From NCBI GenBank assembly GCA_012064385.1, contig QRDG01000027.1:2270599-2334598 (forward strand): 64,000 bases of DNA, read 5' to 3'. Position numbers and translations under genes: made by a program. Below the pieces are notes generated by a model. That model did not search any database. It saw only the letters and a program-made list of their open reading frames with translations, and had not been told where the DNA came from. The DNA comes from Puccinellia tenuiflora. Lineage: Eukaryota > Streptophyta > Magnoliopsida > Poales > Poaceae. This document shows positions 31,401 through 42,848 of this stretch, piece after piece. Position 1 is the first letter of the stretch; every line of letters begins with the position of its first letter.

Positions 31401-34400
31401 ATGGCACCAGAGACAGGCGCGCTCGTCCCCGGGGAAGGCAAGCCCGCGGTGGACGAGCAGAAGGCCGGTGGAAGCTCGGTGGTGTTCTAGCGAGTTGTTA
31501 GTGATTCCGGTGGTTCATGGCCGATGCTCACGCGGTCAAACTACGCGGACTGGGCCCTCCTTATGCAGGTCATGTTGGAGGCGCGCCAGGTCTGGGTCGC
31601 CGTCAGCGACGGGACGCCAGAGCGCGAGACGGACCGCGCAGCAATGGAGTATCTGATGCGCTCCGTCCCGCCGGAGATGATCTCCACCCTCGCCGCCAAG
31701 AAGACGGCGAAGGAAGCTTGGGACACGGTGAAGACCATGCGACTCGGGGTGACCCGGGTGCGTGAAGCTAAGGCATCGGCACTGAAGAAGCAGCTCGAGT
31801 GCATCAAGTTCGTGGACGGCGAGGACATCGAAGACTTCGGCATGCGCCTGTCATCCCTCGTGTCGCAGCTCGGCGTACTCGGAGTCACTGTCGGCGAGCC
31901 GGAGGTCGTTCTTAAGTTCCTCTCCGTTGTGCCCAAGAAGTTCTCGCAGATGGCATGCTCCATCGAGACCCTGCTCGACCTCGACATGCTCTCCATCGAG
32001 GAGCTCATCGTCCGGCTCAAGGCGGCCGAGGAGCGCTACGAGCTGGAGGAGCCGGTGGTCAAGCAGGCCGGCAAGCTACTTCTCTCTGAAAAGGAGTGGT
32101 TTGCGCGAATGAAGCTGCGAGATGGAGGCTCATCGTCCAGCCAAGCCGGACGCGGCGGCAGCAAGCCGCGCGGACACGGCAAGGGCAACCCGGGTGCGAG
32201 AGGAACCGGGAACCGCGACACGAAGGACTCATGTCGGTACTGCGGAGTCGTCGGCCACTGGGCGCGAGACTGCCGCAAGAAGAAGCGCGAGCAGGGCGAG
32301 GCCCACCTCGTGCGCGGCGGAGGCGACAACGACGACGCGCTGCTCATGATGCAGGCGTGCACCGTGGCACCTCCCCCGCAACTCCCAGCGTCGACTCAGG
32401 CGGAGTCGGGCGCATCGGAGGCGGCACCCTCATCTCGACCGGTGGTAGAGTCACGGACTCGACCAGTAGCGGAGTCGGAGGGAGCGTCGACTGCTCCGAA
32501 GGAGCACTTGCAGATCCATTGGGTCACGGAGTGGGACATGCCGGCTCAGGAGGAGCCGAAGAAGGCGACTCGGGAGGAGTCGGTCCTGTCGACTCGCAAG
32601 GAGTCGACCCTCTTCCTGCTGGAGGAGAAGGCGCAGGTCAACCTGGCGCAAGGAGGGGACGCCAAGGAGGGCGTCTGGTACCTCGACTCGGGCGCCACCA
32701 ATCACATGACTGGTGACCGCGCCGCGTTCGCGGAACTCGACACCAGCATCGTCGGAACCGTCAAATTCGGCGACGGCTCGCGAGTCGACATCTGCGGGCA
32801 AGGGACGGTGTTGTTCGTCTGCAAGTCAGGCGAGCACCGGGCCATCACCGGGGTGTACTACATACCCCGGTTGAACATGCAGATCATCAGCCTGGGCCAG
32901 TTTGACGAGAATGGCTGTCAGGTGCTGATCGAGGACGGGCTCCTCCGAGTGCGTGATAGGGAGCGGAAGCTCCTGGTGAAGGTCAGGCGGGAACCAAACC
33001 GGATGTACAAGCTGACAGCGCGAGTCGTCCAGCCTGTGTGCTTGGCAGTGCACGTAGGTGCCGACTCGGCCTGGACTTGGCATGCGAGTTTCGGGCACCT
33101 CAACTTCGACAACCTGCGCCGACTCGCGAAAGGCGGCATGGTGCGTGGCCTCCCTCTGGTGGAGCACGTGAACCAGCTCTGCGACGCCTGCCTAGCAGGA
33201 AAGCAGCGGCGAGCCTCCTTCACCAAGCAGGCGAAGTTCCGGGTGAAGGAGCGACTCGAGCTGGTCCATGGTGACCTCTACGGGCCGATCACCCCGGCGA
33301 CTCCAAGCGGAAAGAGGTACTTCCTCTTGCTTGTCAACGACCTGACGCGGTACATGTGGCTTGCCCTTCTTACGACAAAGGACGAGGCTGCAGCCGCCAT
33401 CATCCGACTCCATGCGGGAGCCGAATCAGAGTCCAGCTGCAAGCTGCGCACGCTGAGGACGGATCGCGGAGGCGAGTTCACCTCCGGCTCCTTCACGGCA
33501 TACTACGCGGAGCTCGGAGTGGAGCGTCACCTGACGGCTCCTTACTCCCTGCAGCAGAACGGCGTCGTGGAGCGACGCAACCAGACAATTGTGGGCATGG
33601 CCCGTAGTCTGCTGAAGGCCAAGAGAGTCCCCGATGAATTCTGGGGTGAGGCAATGTCGACGGCCGTGTTCATCTTGAATAGGTCGCCCACCAAGAGCGT
33701 GGACGGCATGACGTCGTTCGAGGCCTGGCATCGCCGCAAGCCGGATGTGCACTATATGCGCACGCTCGGGTGCATGGCGCATGTCAGAGAGACGCGACCC
33801 GGGCTGAAGAAGCTCGACGATTGCAGCAGGCCGATGATCTTCATGGGGGTATGAACCCGGCACGAAGGGTTATCGGGCCTACGACCCAGCTACGGGCCGA
33901 GTCGCCATCACCCGCGACGTGGTGTTCGACGAGAACGCGCGTTGGGACTGGAGTTCTCCGGACTCTCCGATGAACACTTTTGGAGCCGACTCCTTCACGG
34001 TCGAGCACATGGTGTTCGAGTCGCAGCCGACTCCAGGGGACGGGAGTGCGGGTCCTAGACCCGACTCGCCGCCCTCTCCAGGTCCGACTTCCCCGACTCC
34101 AGGAGCCTGGAGTGAGTCGCCCCCAGCCGGTTCTCCAACAACGCCGGGGTACCCGACAGCCGAGTCTTCGACTCCGGCTATCACTAGCGTCGAGTTCGTC
34201 ACGCCACCATCAAGGTATGCAAGTATGCTTGATGCAGAAGACGACACCGAGCTCGAGCACCGGTTCCGCACTCTGCAGAATGTGCTCGACACAGGTCCGG
34301 CTCAGGAGCCGGACGAGGAGCTCCACTTCCTCGCCTCTGAAGAGCCCGGCTCATTCGATGAGGCCAAGTCGGACGCCAGCTGGAGACGTGCGATGCAGGA

Positions 34401-35895
34401 GGAGCTCGAGGCCATCGAGTCCAACTCGACTTGGCGGCTCGCCACCTTACCACCGGGTCACCGCGCGATCGGCCTGAAGTGGGTCTACAAGGTGAAGAAG
34501 GACGCACACGGCGTGGTCCTTAAGCACAAAGCTCGCCTGGTGGCGAAGGGCTATGTGCAGAGGAATAGGATCGACTACGACGAGGTCTTCGCTCCCGTGG
34601 CCCGACTCGAGTCAATCCGACTCCTGCTGGTTGTGGCCGCAGACTCGGGTTGGGATGTTCATCATATGGACGTCAAGTCTGCCTTCCTCAACGGCGAGTT
34701 GGAGGAAAAGGTGTACGTGCAGCAGCCTGCCGACTTTGCTGCAAAGGGGAAGGAGCATCTGGTGCTCCGACTCGACAAGGCGCTCTACGGCCTCAAACAG
34801 GCGCCAAGGGCATGGAACACCAAGCTCGACGCATGCCTCGTCAAGCTCGACTTCACCAGGTGCGAGTCGGAGCATGGCATGTATGCATGGGGCGCGACGC
34901 CGACTCGACTCCTCGTTGGAGTCTACGTCGACGACTTGGTGATCACGGGCTCCGACTCCAGCGACATCGACAAGTTCAAACTGGAGATGCAGAGCCTGTT
35001 CCAGATGTCCGACCTCGGACTGCTGAGCTACTACCTCGGCATTGAGATCCGACAAGGGCCGAGTGGGATTGACATCTCGCAGGAGGCCTATGCCCAGAAG
35101 CTGCTGGAGAAGGCAGGGATGGCCGGGTCCAACCCCTGCCAGGTGCCCATGGAGCCGCGCTTCAAGCTGTCCAAGAACAACACGGCTCCACTAACGGATG
35201 CGACCGAGTATCGGAGTATCGTCGGGAGCCTCCGGTACTTGGTGCACACTCGACCGGATCTGACTTTCGCAGTCGGGTTCGTGTCTCGCTTCATGGTGGC
35301 GCCAAATCAAGAGCATTTGGCGGCTGTGTAGCACATCCTACGCTACATCGCCGGGTCGCCTCGACTCGGATGTAGGTATGGCAGAGGTACAGGTGCACCA
35401 TGCCTAGTCGGCTACAGCGACAGTGACTTGGGTGGGGACGTCGACTCGCGCAAGAGTACGTCTGGCACGCTGTTCTTTCTGGAGAGCAGCCCAGTGACCT
35501 GGCAGTCCCAGAAGCAGTCGGTCGTCGCTCTCTCGAGCTGCGAGTCCGAGTACGTGGCTGCTGCCACGGCTGCTTGCCAGGGGATCTGGCTCTCTCGGCT
35601 GTTGGCTGAGTTTAGTAGCGGCGAAGCTGAGCACGTGGTGCTCAAGGTCGACAACAAATCAGCAATCGTGCTCACCAAGAATCCCGTCTTCCACGAGTGC
35701 TCAAAGCACATCGAGCTGAAGTACCACTTCATTCAAGACTGCTTGGAGGCGAAGAAGATCGAGTTGGAGTTCGTGCCCACCGAACATCAACTCGCGGACA
35801 TGCTGACCAAGCCATTTGGACGAGTCCGCCTGGCGGAGCTGTGCTCAAGGATCGGCATGGTGGAGGTGTCGCCGGAACTCAAGCCTAGGGAGTGA
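31401..35895 (+). pseudogene. Copia gag-pol polyprotein gene with three inactivating lesions
   Basis: ATG at 31,401. Gag (UBN2 type) is followed by a zinc knuckle CRYCGVVGHWARDC (32,232-32,273), protease with WYLDSGATNH (D at 32,685), GAG-pre-integrase (HASFGHL, CDACLAGKQ), integrase (GDLYGPITPA, RTDRGGEF, LQQNGVVERRNQ), RT (YVDD at 34,924-34,935) and RNase H (SCESEYVAA, DNKSAIV, ADMLTKPFG). Lesions: a TAG at gag codon 30 (31,488-31,490) where the minus-strand copy at 8.6 kb has CAG; an extra G in the G run at 33,845-33,849 that shifts the frame in late integrase; and a TAG at 35,329-35,331 between RT and RNase H. The other domains look well preserved, so it died fairly recently. The product would have been the capsid and replication enzymes of the element. 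Confidence 0.92.
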
Positions 35896-35896
35896 T

Positions 35897-36306
35897 TGTT
35901 GGAATAGTCTTGTGTTCTAGGGCGGCTCCGAGGAGTAGAGTCCATCTCGGGTCCGAGGAGTCGAAGCTTTGGCGGGTCCGAGGGACCCGAGCCAGTGTAC
36001 CAATTCGGGGAGTGTCCCGAGTCGAGTCGTCGAGTCGGAGCCTGTTCTGACTCGACAGTAGCGATGTACAGTTCGTACAGTAGAGTAGGTAGATAGGACA
36101 TGCTAGACGTCACCTACAGTGTAAACGAGTCTGTGGCGTCATCCACAGTGAACTCGTGTCATGACGTCGTCAACAGTGGCGGTATGACATGACATAGTGT
36201 AGGCCCCACCACGTCAAGTCGGACGTGACGGGATAGTGGACTTTGTGGCTCCGGCCACCCCAGCCCCTATTTAAAGGGAGGAATATACAAAGAGAAAATT
36301 GAGGCA
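35897..36306 (+). mobile_element. Truncated 3' LTR of the plus-strand Copia
   Basis: Starts TGTTGGAATAGTC, directly after the RNase H stop and a purine-rich GCCTAGGGAGTGAT. It follows the 5' LTR through the TATTTAAA box and stops at GAGGCA. The last 98 bp, with the leader and CA terminus, are absent, replaced by LINE sequence. Confidence 0.9.
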
Positions 36307-38995
36307 CCAATTCCAGTTTTTAACTATCGCAGACCCACTTAACAACGGATTCCATTTCTCTTGACCGATGGCGTTCTCCCACTGACTTGCTAAGGTACCT
36401 CTACGTCATGAATACCTAGACCTCCTTGATCCTTGGGTCAGCAAACCACACTCCACTTAGCCAGACTATACTTTCTCTTCTCACTATCACCTTGCCAAAA
36501 GAATCTCGATCGGAAATAATCCAGTTTTTTCAAGACTCCTTTTGGAAGTTGGAAGAAAGATATCATATACAGTACCATATTGCTTAGTACTGAATTAATG
36601 AGTACCAATCTTCCTCCTAAGGATAGTAATTTGCCCTTCCAGCTATTTAGTCTAGCCTGTAATCGCTCCTCCACCAATTTCCATTCAGCATTTGTAAGTC
36701 TCCGATAATGAATCAGAATACCCAAATACATGATAGGAAATTGGCCCTACCCGCAGCCAAAAAGCTCGGCATACAGAGCGACATCATCTTGAGCCGCCAA
36801 AACAAAACAACTCGCTCTTATTGAAGTTTATCTTTAGACTCGACAAATGCTCGAACGCTGAGAGTGTTAACTTCAGGTTCTTAACCTTTTCGATGTAATG
36901 TTCCATAAATAGAATTGTATCGTCAGCGTATTGAAGAATGGACAAACCTCCATCAACGAGATGAGGAAACAAACCATCAATTTGCTCATCAGACTTAGCA
37001 CGTTCAATCATAACGGCGAGCATATCAGCCACTATATTAAATAGCATTGACGATAAGGGATCACCTTGCCTAAGCCCCTTTTTGGTCTGAAAGTATTTGC
37101 CTATGTCATCATTGACTTTAATGGCTACACTCCCTCCCGAAACGAAGTTATGAATTAAAGCGCGCCACTCAGCTGAAAAACCTTTCATGCTGAGGGTCTG
37201 CTGAGTTATCATAGGCCTTCTCAAAATCCAGTTTTAAAATAATCCCATTCAACCTTTTCCTATGAGTTCGTGGAATGTTTCATGAAGGATAACCACCCCA
37301 TCAAGGATGTTTCGCCCTTGCATAAAGGCAGTCTGAGAAGGACGAACCACATGATCTACCACAGTGTTCAGCCTTATCGTAGACACTTTGGTGAAAATTT
37401 TAAAAATAACATTAAGAAGGCATATGGGCCTATACTGTTGGATCCTTTCTACTTCATTAACCTTAGGTAATAAAATTATTTCACCAAAATTTAGATGGAA
37501 CAACTCCAACTGTCCACTATGAAGGCAATTGAACAACTGTAGAAGATCTGACTTAATGACATCCCAGAAGTTCTTATAGAACTCAGCCGGGAAGCCATCA
37601 GGACCAGGAGCTTTGTTGTGTTCCATTTGGAAAACCGCCTTTCTCACCTCTTCCTCGGAATAAGGTGTAGTGAGCAGGCTATTTTCCTCGTCTGAAACTT
37701 GAGGAATATCATCTGTTCGGGACTCATCCAAGGAGAAGTTTCCTTGGTCTGGAGCACCAAACAAACCTTTGTAATAATTACTGATATACGACTTTATTTG
37801 CTCATTGCATTCAATCGTTCCCTCATCCTGTACCAGAGAATATATGTGTTTCTTCCTGTGTCTGCCATTAGCAACACTATGGAAGTATCACGTATTCGAA
37901 TCCCCTTCCAGAATGAATTGTGCTTTAGAACGTTGATACCACTTAAGCTCCTCCTTGCGCAGAAGGCTTGCTATCAATGCATTCGATTGACTTTTGAGCT
38001 CAATCTCTTGCATGTACAGCGGACGAGATTCTGCTAATGCCTCGAGGTCATCAATAATAGATGATAGCCGTTGTTTTTCCTTTTTTTAAGCAAACCTGTT
38101 GTTTGACGGGTCCAACCAATGAGGTAGTTATGTAAAGCACGTATTTTGTTATTCCACCTCTGAATTGGAGTATCACCAGCAACAGGTCTTTCCTAAATCT
38201 TTTTGACATTTTCCTGGAAACCTTCACGACGTAGCCATTCAAGTTCAAACTTTAACCGGCGAGTACACGGTCGCCTAGGCAAACCAGTAGTCAACAAGAT
38301 GGGAGCGTGGTCTGACAGATCCTTAATACGCTCTAGAGGCCGTACTGATACCAAGGGAAATTTTGATTCCCAATCAGTATCCATTAGTACACGGTCTAGC
38401 TTCTCATATGTAGGTTCTGGCACTCAATTTTCCCAAGTAAAATGTCTCCCAATCATTGAAACCTCTCTTAAATCTAAGCTTTCAATTACCGCGTTGAACA
38501 GAAAAGGTCAATGATTGTCGAACCGGCCTTTACTTTTCTCGAATGGGAATCGTAGCAAATTGAAGTCCCCCCCCCCCCCCCCCCCCCCGCCACCCCAATG
38601 ATCATGGGGTGGGGGTTATCTTTTGCTAGATTAACAAACTCCGTAAGAAAAGCGTCCTTGTGGTCCTCCTGGGCAGGCCAATACACGGTGACGAGACTCC
38701 ATAAGAAATTGTCAGCTTTGTTACGGATATGGAGTTTAATATGAAACAGCTAACGCCTCCATAGAATATGTCTTAACCCCAAGTAAAATTCCCCCAGAAC
38801 GTCCACGAGGCGAGCGAGAATACCAAGCAAAGTCCATACCGCCCGAAATCGGTTAAATAGACTTTGTGAAAAATCTCGCCTACCCATCTTAGAAATAGCC
38901 AAAAAATCCAAGTTATGATCCCAAACACAACCCGCAAAGTGCAAATGTTTAGCCAAGTCACCAAGACCTCTGCTATTTGCAAACATGCCATTCAT
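36307..38995 (-). pseudogene. LINE ORF2 remnant: endonuclease and reverse transcriptase
   Basis: RT is shown by NKAPGPDGFPAEFYK, LDFEKAYD, KKGLRQGDPLSSMLFNIVAD and LQYADDTILFM (YADD active site), then GGRLVLINSVLSN and the KYSLAKWSVVC segment. The endonuclease part is fragmentary: the GGDFN block that should follow HPMIIG is replaced by a 22-G tract (C run 38,567-38,588) with a frame change, and the EKLDRVL/ILLTTGLP part is recognisable. Several frameshifts separate the pieces, for example between 37,249 and 37,224. It cannot encode a working ORF2 protein. Confidence 0.83.
38567..38588. repeat. 22-bp homopolymer C tract
   Basis: An uninterrupted run of 22 C (22 G on the LINE coding strand), flanked by GAAGT and GCCACCCC. 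It lies where the LINE endonuclease normally encodes GGDFN, so it is probably an expanded GG-rich codon pair or an assembly error. Confidence 0.9.
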
Positions 38996-39770
38996 TGGGA
39001 AACCATTGGGGATTTGAATAGTTTTGACTTTTTCTGAGGCTTTTTTTAGAGGAAGATTTGAATTTACGCCCCGAAGTTTTTATCTCAAATAAGGGACTGT
39101 CCACATCCAAACCGACCTCCAACACTTCACCAACTAGATGCGAGAGAAGCTGACCATATGTTGTGGCATTCACTTCCTCCTCATCTAGATAGGTGGAGTT
39201 CGACACAGTCGAAGCATTAGGAATAACCATTAGACGGTCAAATTCCATATGCCTCAAGACTCTAGTCGAAACAAAAATTTGATTTTTATCACTACCAAGT
39301 TTAATACGTACGTTATTAAGCTTTGAAGAAATAGAAGATGGTGAAAAAGAAAGAAAAGACTTGGAAGACATGACCGTATCATAAGAGTCCAGGTTCAAAT
39401 CCGCTTTGCGGCGCATTGCTCTCGTCATAGAATCCTCATCCGTAGAGGAATCCCCATCCACCGCCACCCCAAACCTCGCACTACGACGAGTGGGGGATGC
39501 ATTGCGTGGTGAGACGGAGTCCTCCATGGACGAAGCCGTCCAAGTAGCAGTAGCCCGGGTCGATATTGGTGAGGAAAGAGTCGACCCAGCCACCGCCGAA
39601 TAGCGCGGGGAGCACTTGAGGTTCTGGGAGTTCAAAGTCGGAATCGAGACCTCCCACAACCCAACAGTGGGCCAGCTCGAAGACTCAAGGGGAGGCATAG
39701 TTGGAGTAGCAGCCTCCCCCAGTCCCGGCCCACCGTCAGACTCCTCCGGATGGGCCACCATCGCGTCCAC
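38973..39770 (-). pseudogene. LINE ORF1 C-terminal part
   Basis: A 265-codon open stretch rich in Ser and Thr. It contains NVRIKLGSDKNQIFVSTRVL and LLSHLVGEVLEVGL-like sequence and a basic tail (KFKSSSKKSLRK), as seen just before the endonuclease ORF in Triticeae LINEs. The N-terminal RNA-binding and zinc-knuckle part is absent, consistent with 5' truncation. ORF1 products bind element RNA; this fragment is not expected to work. Confidence 0.6.
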
Positions 39771-39869
39771 GACCGCTGCGGCCAGAGGGGGGAGAACGTG
39801 GAGTCCCCAGCTGTGCCCCCGACCGGATCATCGCTGGAGGGATGCCGCGACCCGTCAGCCCTGACCTCT

Positions 39870-40256
39870 CACAGCTGCAAGCATTGTTCAACAGCTATAC
39901 GAACATTTGTTCTCCGTTATAGCCCAGCTATCTGACCTCCCAAAAATGAAGATGGGGAAGAATATTGAAGTTGTGTAAAGCAGCACTTGCAAATATGTAA
40001 TCCCTGCCACTACAATCAACTTGATACACACTAGCTCCTGCATTTGCTGTTATGAAGCAATTGTTGGACAATTCTATATATTATTCCGATTGCTTTTTTA
40101 TTTTGGGACTTATGGGGCATGTAAACAAATCCAGTTCATCTCTGTTGTTCCCATTTCTTGTTGTGAGCTGGTTGAAAATCCTTTTAATCATGGAAATGAC
40201 TGGAAGTTCTCTTGCCTCTAATATGTACCTGCATATTTTGATTGAACAAATTTAGC
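39870..40256 (+). pseudogene. Possible terminal exon and 3' UTR of an unidentified gene
   Basis: After CCTCTCACAG, which looks like a splice acceptor, 30 clean codons (39,886-39,975) read VQQLYEHLFSVIAQL, then SDLPKMKMGKNIEVV, then TAA. The sequence has the feel of a conserved protein C-terminus, but I cannot assign a family. The following AT-rich 280 bp would be a 3' UTR. No upstream exon is visible, because LINE sequence lies directly before it, so it is either a fragment of a displaced gene or chance. Confidence 0.35.
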
Positions 40257-40619
40257 AAGATTGAAAATGGTTAAAATCAGCAATGATTAAAATGGATTCA
40301 ACATCAATGCTTACTTATTGAAAACCTCAGATATGTTGCTTAGCAAGAGATCACACTTCGGCCAATCATTTTGAAAAGCTTTCGTCCACGACCGGTGTTG
40401 TCCAGAAAACGATCACGCTCTCGAGATTTTAAAGATTTTCTACAGTGAGGCATACAGAATCTGTTTCTGGACAGCAAAACAACAAACTTGCATCATAAAT
40501 AAACTAGAGGTCATATATACATTTTATTTTTATGTTACAGTTGTATATACACAATATATACATATTTTTAGCTGAGAAGCTTCCAAGAAAAGATTTGCTT
40601 TGGTTTCATAGGCATGAAC
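40257..40619. other. AT-rich sequence, nothing recognised
   Basis: No ORF, inverted repeat or known element terminus was identified between the exon-like piece and the Gypsy leader. Confidence 0.4.
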
Positions 40620-42465
40620 ACAAGTGTTCAAGGTCGACCCCCACTTAACAATTACTCATCTTTCCAATCACTTCTCTTTTTGAAAAAGTTTTAGATAGCA
40701 AGTACAACTTTTTTTTTTGGTAATTCGTGCTCCCTATCCATAACTAAGATAGAAAACAACTTAAAACTGAAAGTATAAACTACTTAGTAACAAAGCAAAC
40801 AAGTGCACACAAGTATATTCACCCACGCTATAGCTCCCCGGCAACGGCGTCAGAAAAGGTCTTGATAACCCACAAGTGTAGGGGATCAGTTGTAACCTGT
40901 TCGATAAGTAAGAGTATCGAACCCAACGATGAGCTAAATATAGGATAAGTATTCTCTCAAGTTCTATCAACCAATGACACAACTCTACGCACACCGAACG
41001 CTGCTCTATCTAGAAGATAAAACTATAGTAACAATACGGGTATGAAGTGATGGTTTTGTAAGGTGCTAACTAACAAGAAAGTTTAAATTAGTTGCTGCAG
41101 CAATAAATTACACTAAAGTAACATAAAATAACAGAATCATGAGTCTGAAAAAGTGGTGGAAGGCGTGGCAGAATTATCCATAATTAATTAGTGAAGCTAC
41201 TCGGTTTGTCATCTTCGATGCAGTTTTCTATGTAGGAGAGGCGAAGCATACACGTTCTCAACTACTTGTGATACATATACTATATGATTGGAATATTAGC
41301 AAGTGTCCATAACTATTAACATTCATTAAGGTAAAAACCCAACCATAGCATTAAGATTATAAGGTCCTCTTTATCCCATACAATGTTAAAATACGGGATG
41401 GGGCTCAAGTTTCTGTCACTCTAGCAGCCCTACCCCCTGCCTCCTTCACATACTACAAACCCTATGATGTGATCCATGCACGCACAAGTATATAATGGGC
41501 ACCATAGGACTGTATCATATTGCCATACAACTCGAATCAACCAAATATATTCAATAATTCAATCATAGGAAAAAAAAGGAACTACACAAACATGACATAG
41601 AACATAGGATAATTCTTTATAGCATCAAACACGATGTCTTCATAGAGGGGTACAGAGGTTTGTGGGAGAGCGGCCATGAAGGAAAGGGCAAGGCGGAGGC
41701 GGCGCGGGCAGCCGGTGGCGGCGCATGGCGGTGGCCGTCCGGCTAGGGGGAGCGCCGCCCCCTAACCCCCTTCCTCCATGACTTCTTGGGGCTGTAGAGG
41801 ATCCCTCTCCCTTATAGATGAGAGCCAATGGGGAGGAAAATTCGTAGTTTTTTGTGGCTGCCCTCAAAATTAGGGTTTTCTCTCTATATATAGGTGTAGA
41901 CAATGCCTCCCGGCCTTCCGATCGATGGCCCTTTCATCCAAGTGCTCTTGGGAATCTCTAGAACCTTTCTAGGGACCCCTCTCATCCCTAATGAGGCCCT
42001 AAAGTCGTGGCTTAACTGTATCCTCCAAGTTTGATAAGAGTTGGAGTCAATCACGTCACAAAATTTCAGAATCCAGTAATCAGATATTTGGCCTTCAGTA
42101 AAACGGGTCCTTCGGGAACTTAGGACCTTTTATTGGGCTGTTCTTGTGCTTAAAATAAAGGTATGGAAATTTCCACAACTTTGTAGAAGCCTGAATTTTT
42201 ATTTGACATCGCCTTCAGTGGTCAAACGGATGATCTGTAGGGTGGATAAATTTTAGAAAAGTAAGAGTTCATCTCCAACAAGGCTTCTTTTGTGTTTTTG
42301 TCAATTTCCAAGTAATTTCTACACATCAAAGTGTAAAATAAGAACATTGTGCACTTTTATAACTATTAATAGGTTAGTCTAAATAAGTCATAAACTTAAT
42401 AGAAAACAAGTGTCAATGGGTAGAATGAAACAATAAAAAAGTATAGATATGTTTGACATGTATCA
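40620..42465 (-). mobile_element. Gypsy-type 5' LTR with leader, minus strand
   Basis: On the minus strand the LTR (42,465-40,863, 1,603 bp) starts TGATACATGTCAAAC, close to the TGATACGTCTCC start common in Triticeae, and ends CACTTGTGGGTTATCA. A primer site follows 10 bases later (40,852-40,835), TGACGCCGTTGCCGGGGA, one mismatch from the complement of the tRNA-Asp 3' end, used by Athila-like Gypsy elements. Then comes about 215 bp of leader. No gag or pol follows. It is therefore a 5' LTR fragment, not a solo LTR. The short GC-rich ORF inside (41,640-41,903) is ordinary LTR leader sequence. Confidence 0.8.
40835..40852 (-). promoter_or_regulatory. Primer binding site, tRNA-Asp type
   Basis: TGACGCCGTTGCCGGGGA on the minus strand matches the complement of the plant tRNA-Asp 3' end at 17 of 18 positions. 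Confidence 0.7.
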
Positions 42466-42848
42466 GCAGCCAAACCCTAGGCGATCATCGTCGCCTCCGC
42501 CTCTCCCCATTCTTTCCTTCCTTCGGCTTTCTTTCTCTCCGAATCGGCCAGATACGAAACATCGAGATGGGCCTCGATTTACCCCGCGAGATACTTTTGC
42601 AGAAACCCCCTCGTAGTCCCGCGGTCCCACATACGGTGACGTGGCAAAAACTGATGGTACAACCGACGCCGCGTGGACGGAATACATACGTGAACGTCGC
42701 GAGTGACCATATGTGCACACACATAACAAGTTTCACAACCCGCAAATTACACTTCGTGAGTTCAGTGACTAAGTTGCACGCAGTGCATGAGTTCGGTGAC
42801 CGTTAATGAATTTTACTCCATAATCTAATGCCGAAGTTCGTATATATA
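42466..42848 (+). other. Gene-like but unassigned sequence
   Basis: A 117-codon ORF (42,453-42,806) begins in the LTR, and its later part, with MGLDLPREILL (Met at 42,567), has a leader with AAACCCTA and CT-rich sequence like a plant 5' UTR. The rest lacks a domain; LPREILL alone is too short to claim an F-box. The end, with repeated GAGTTC(A/G)GTGAC, resembles dispersed repeats near grass genes. Confidence 0.25.

Larger units (their letters stand above)
30853..36306 (+). mobile_element. Plus-strand Copia retrotransposon, nearly complete, 3' LTR truncated
   Basis: 5' LTR, primer site, gag, protease, integrase, RT, RNase H and 3' LTR are all present in Copia order. The element sits inside the minus-strand Copia that ends at 30,852. 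Its 3' LTR stops after 410 bp, about 98 bp short of the 5' copy, where LINE sequence begins. Over the shared 410 bp I count about 15 substitutions between LTRs by eye (near 3.7%), so insertion is not recent. GCGAC (30,848-30,852) would be the left target duplication; the right one is lost. Confidence 0.92.
36307..39865 (-). mobile_element. Minus-strand LINE, 3'-truncated
   Basis: On the minus strand an ORF1 C-terminal part (39,770-38,973), an endonuclease region (about 38,990-38,190) and an RT region (37,764-36,430) follow in LINE order. The 3' end is cut at 36,307 by the Copia junction, so zf-RVT, 3' UTR and poly(A) are missing. Its RT is of the same family as the 14.8-kb LINE. The 5' limit near 39,865 is approximate. 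Confidence 0.82.

Noticed and set aside
31541..32020. 159-codon minus-strand ORF in the plus-strand Copia
   Set aside because: Shadow of the GC-rich gag frame on the other strand.
42567..42600. F-box gene start (LPREILL)
   Set aside because: Seven residues are not enough, and no F-box helix, Kelch or LRR sequence follows.
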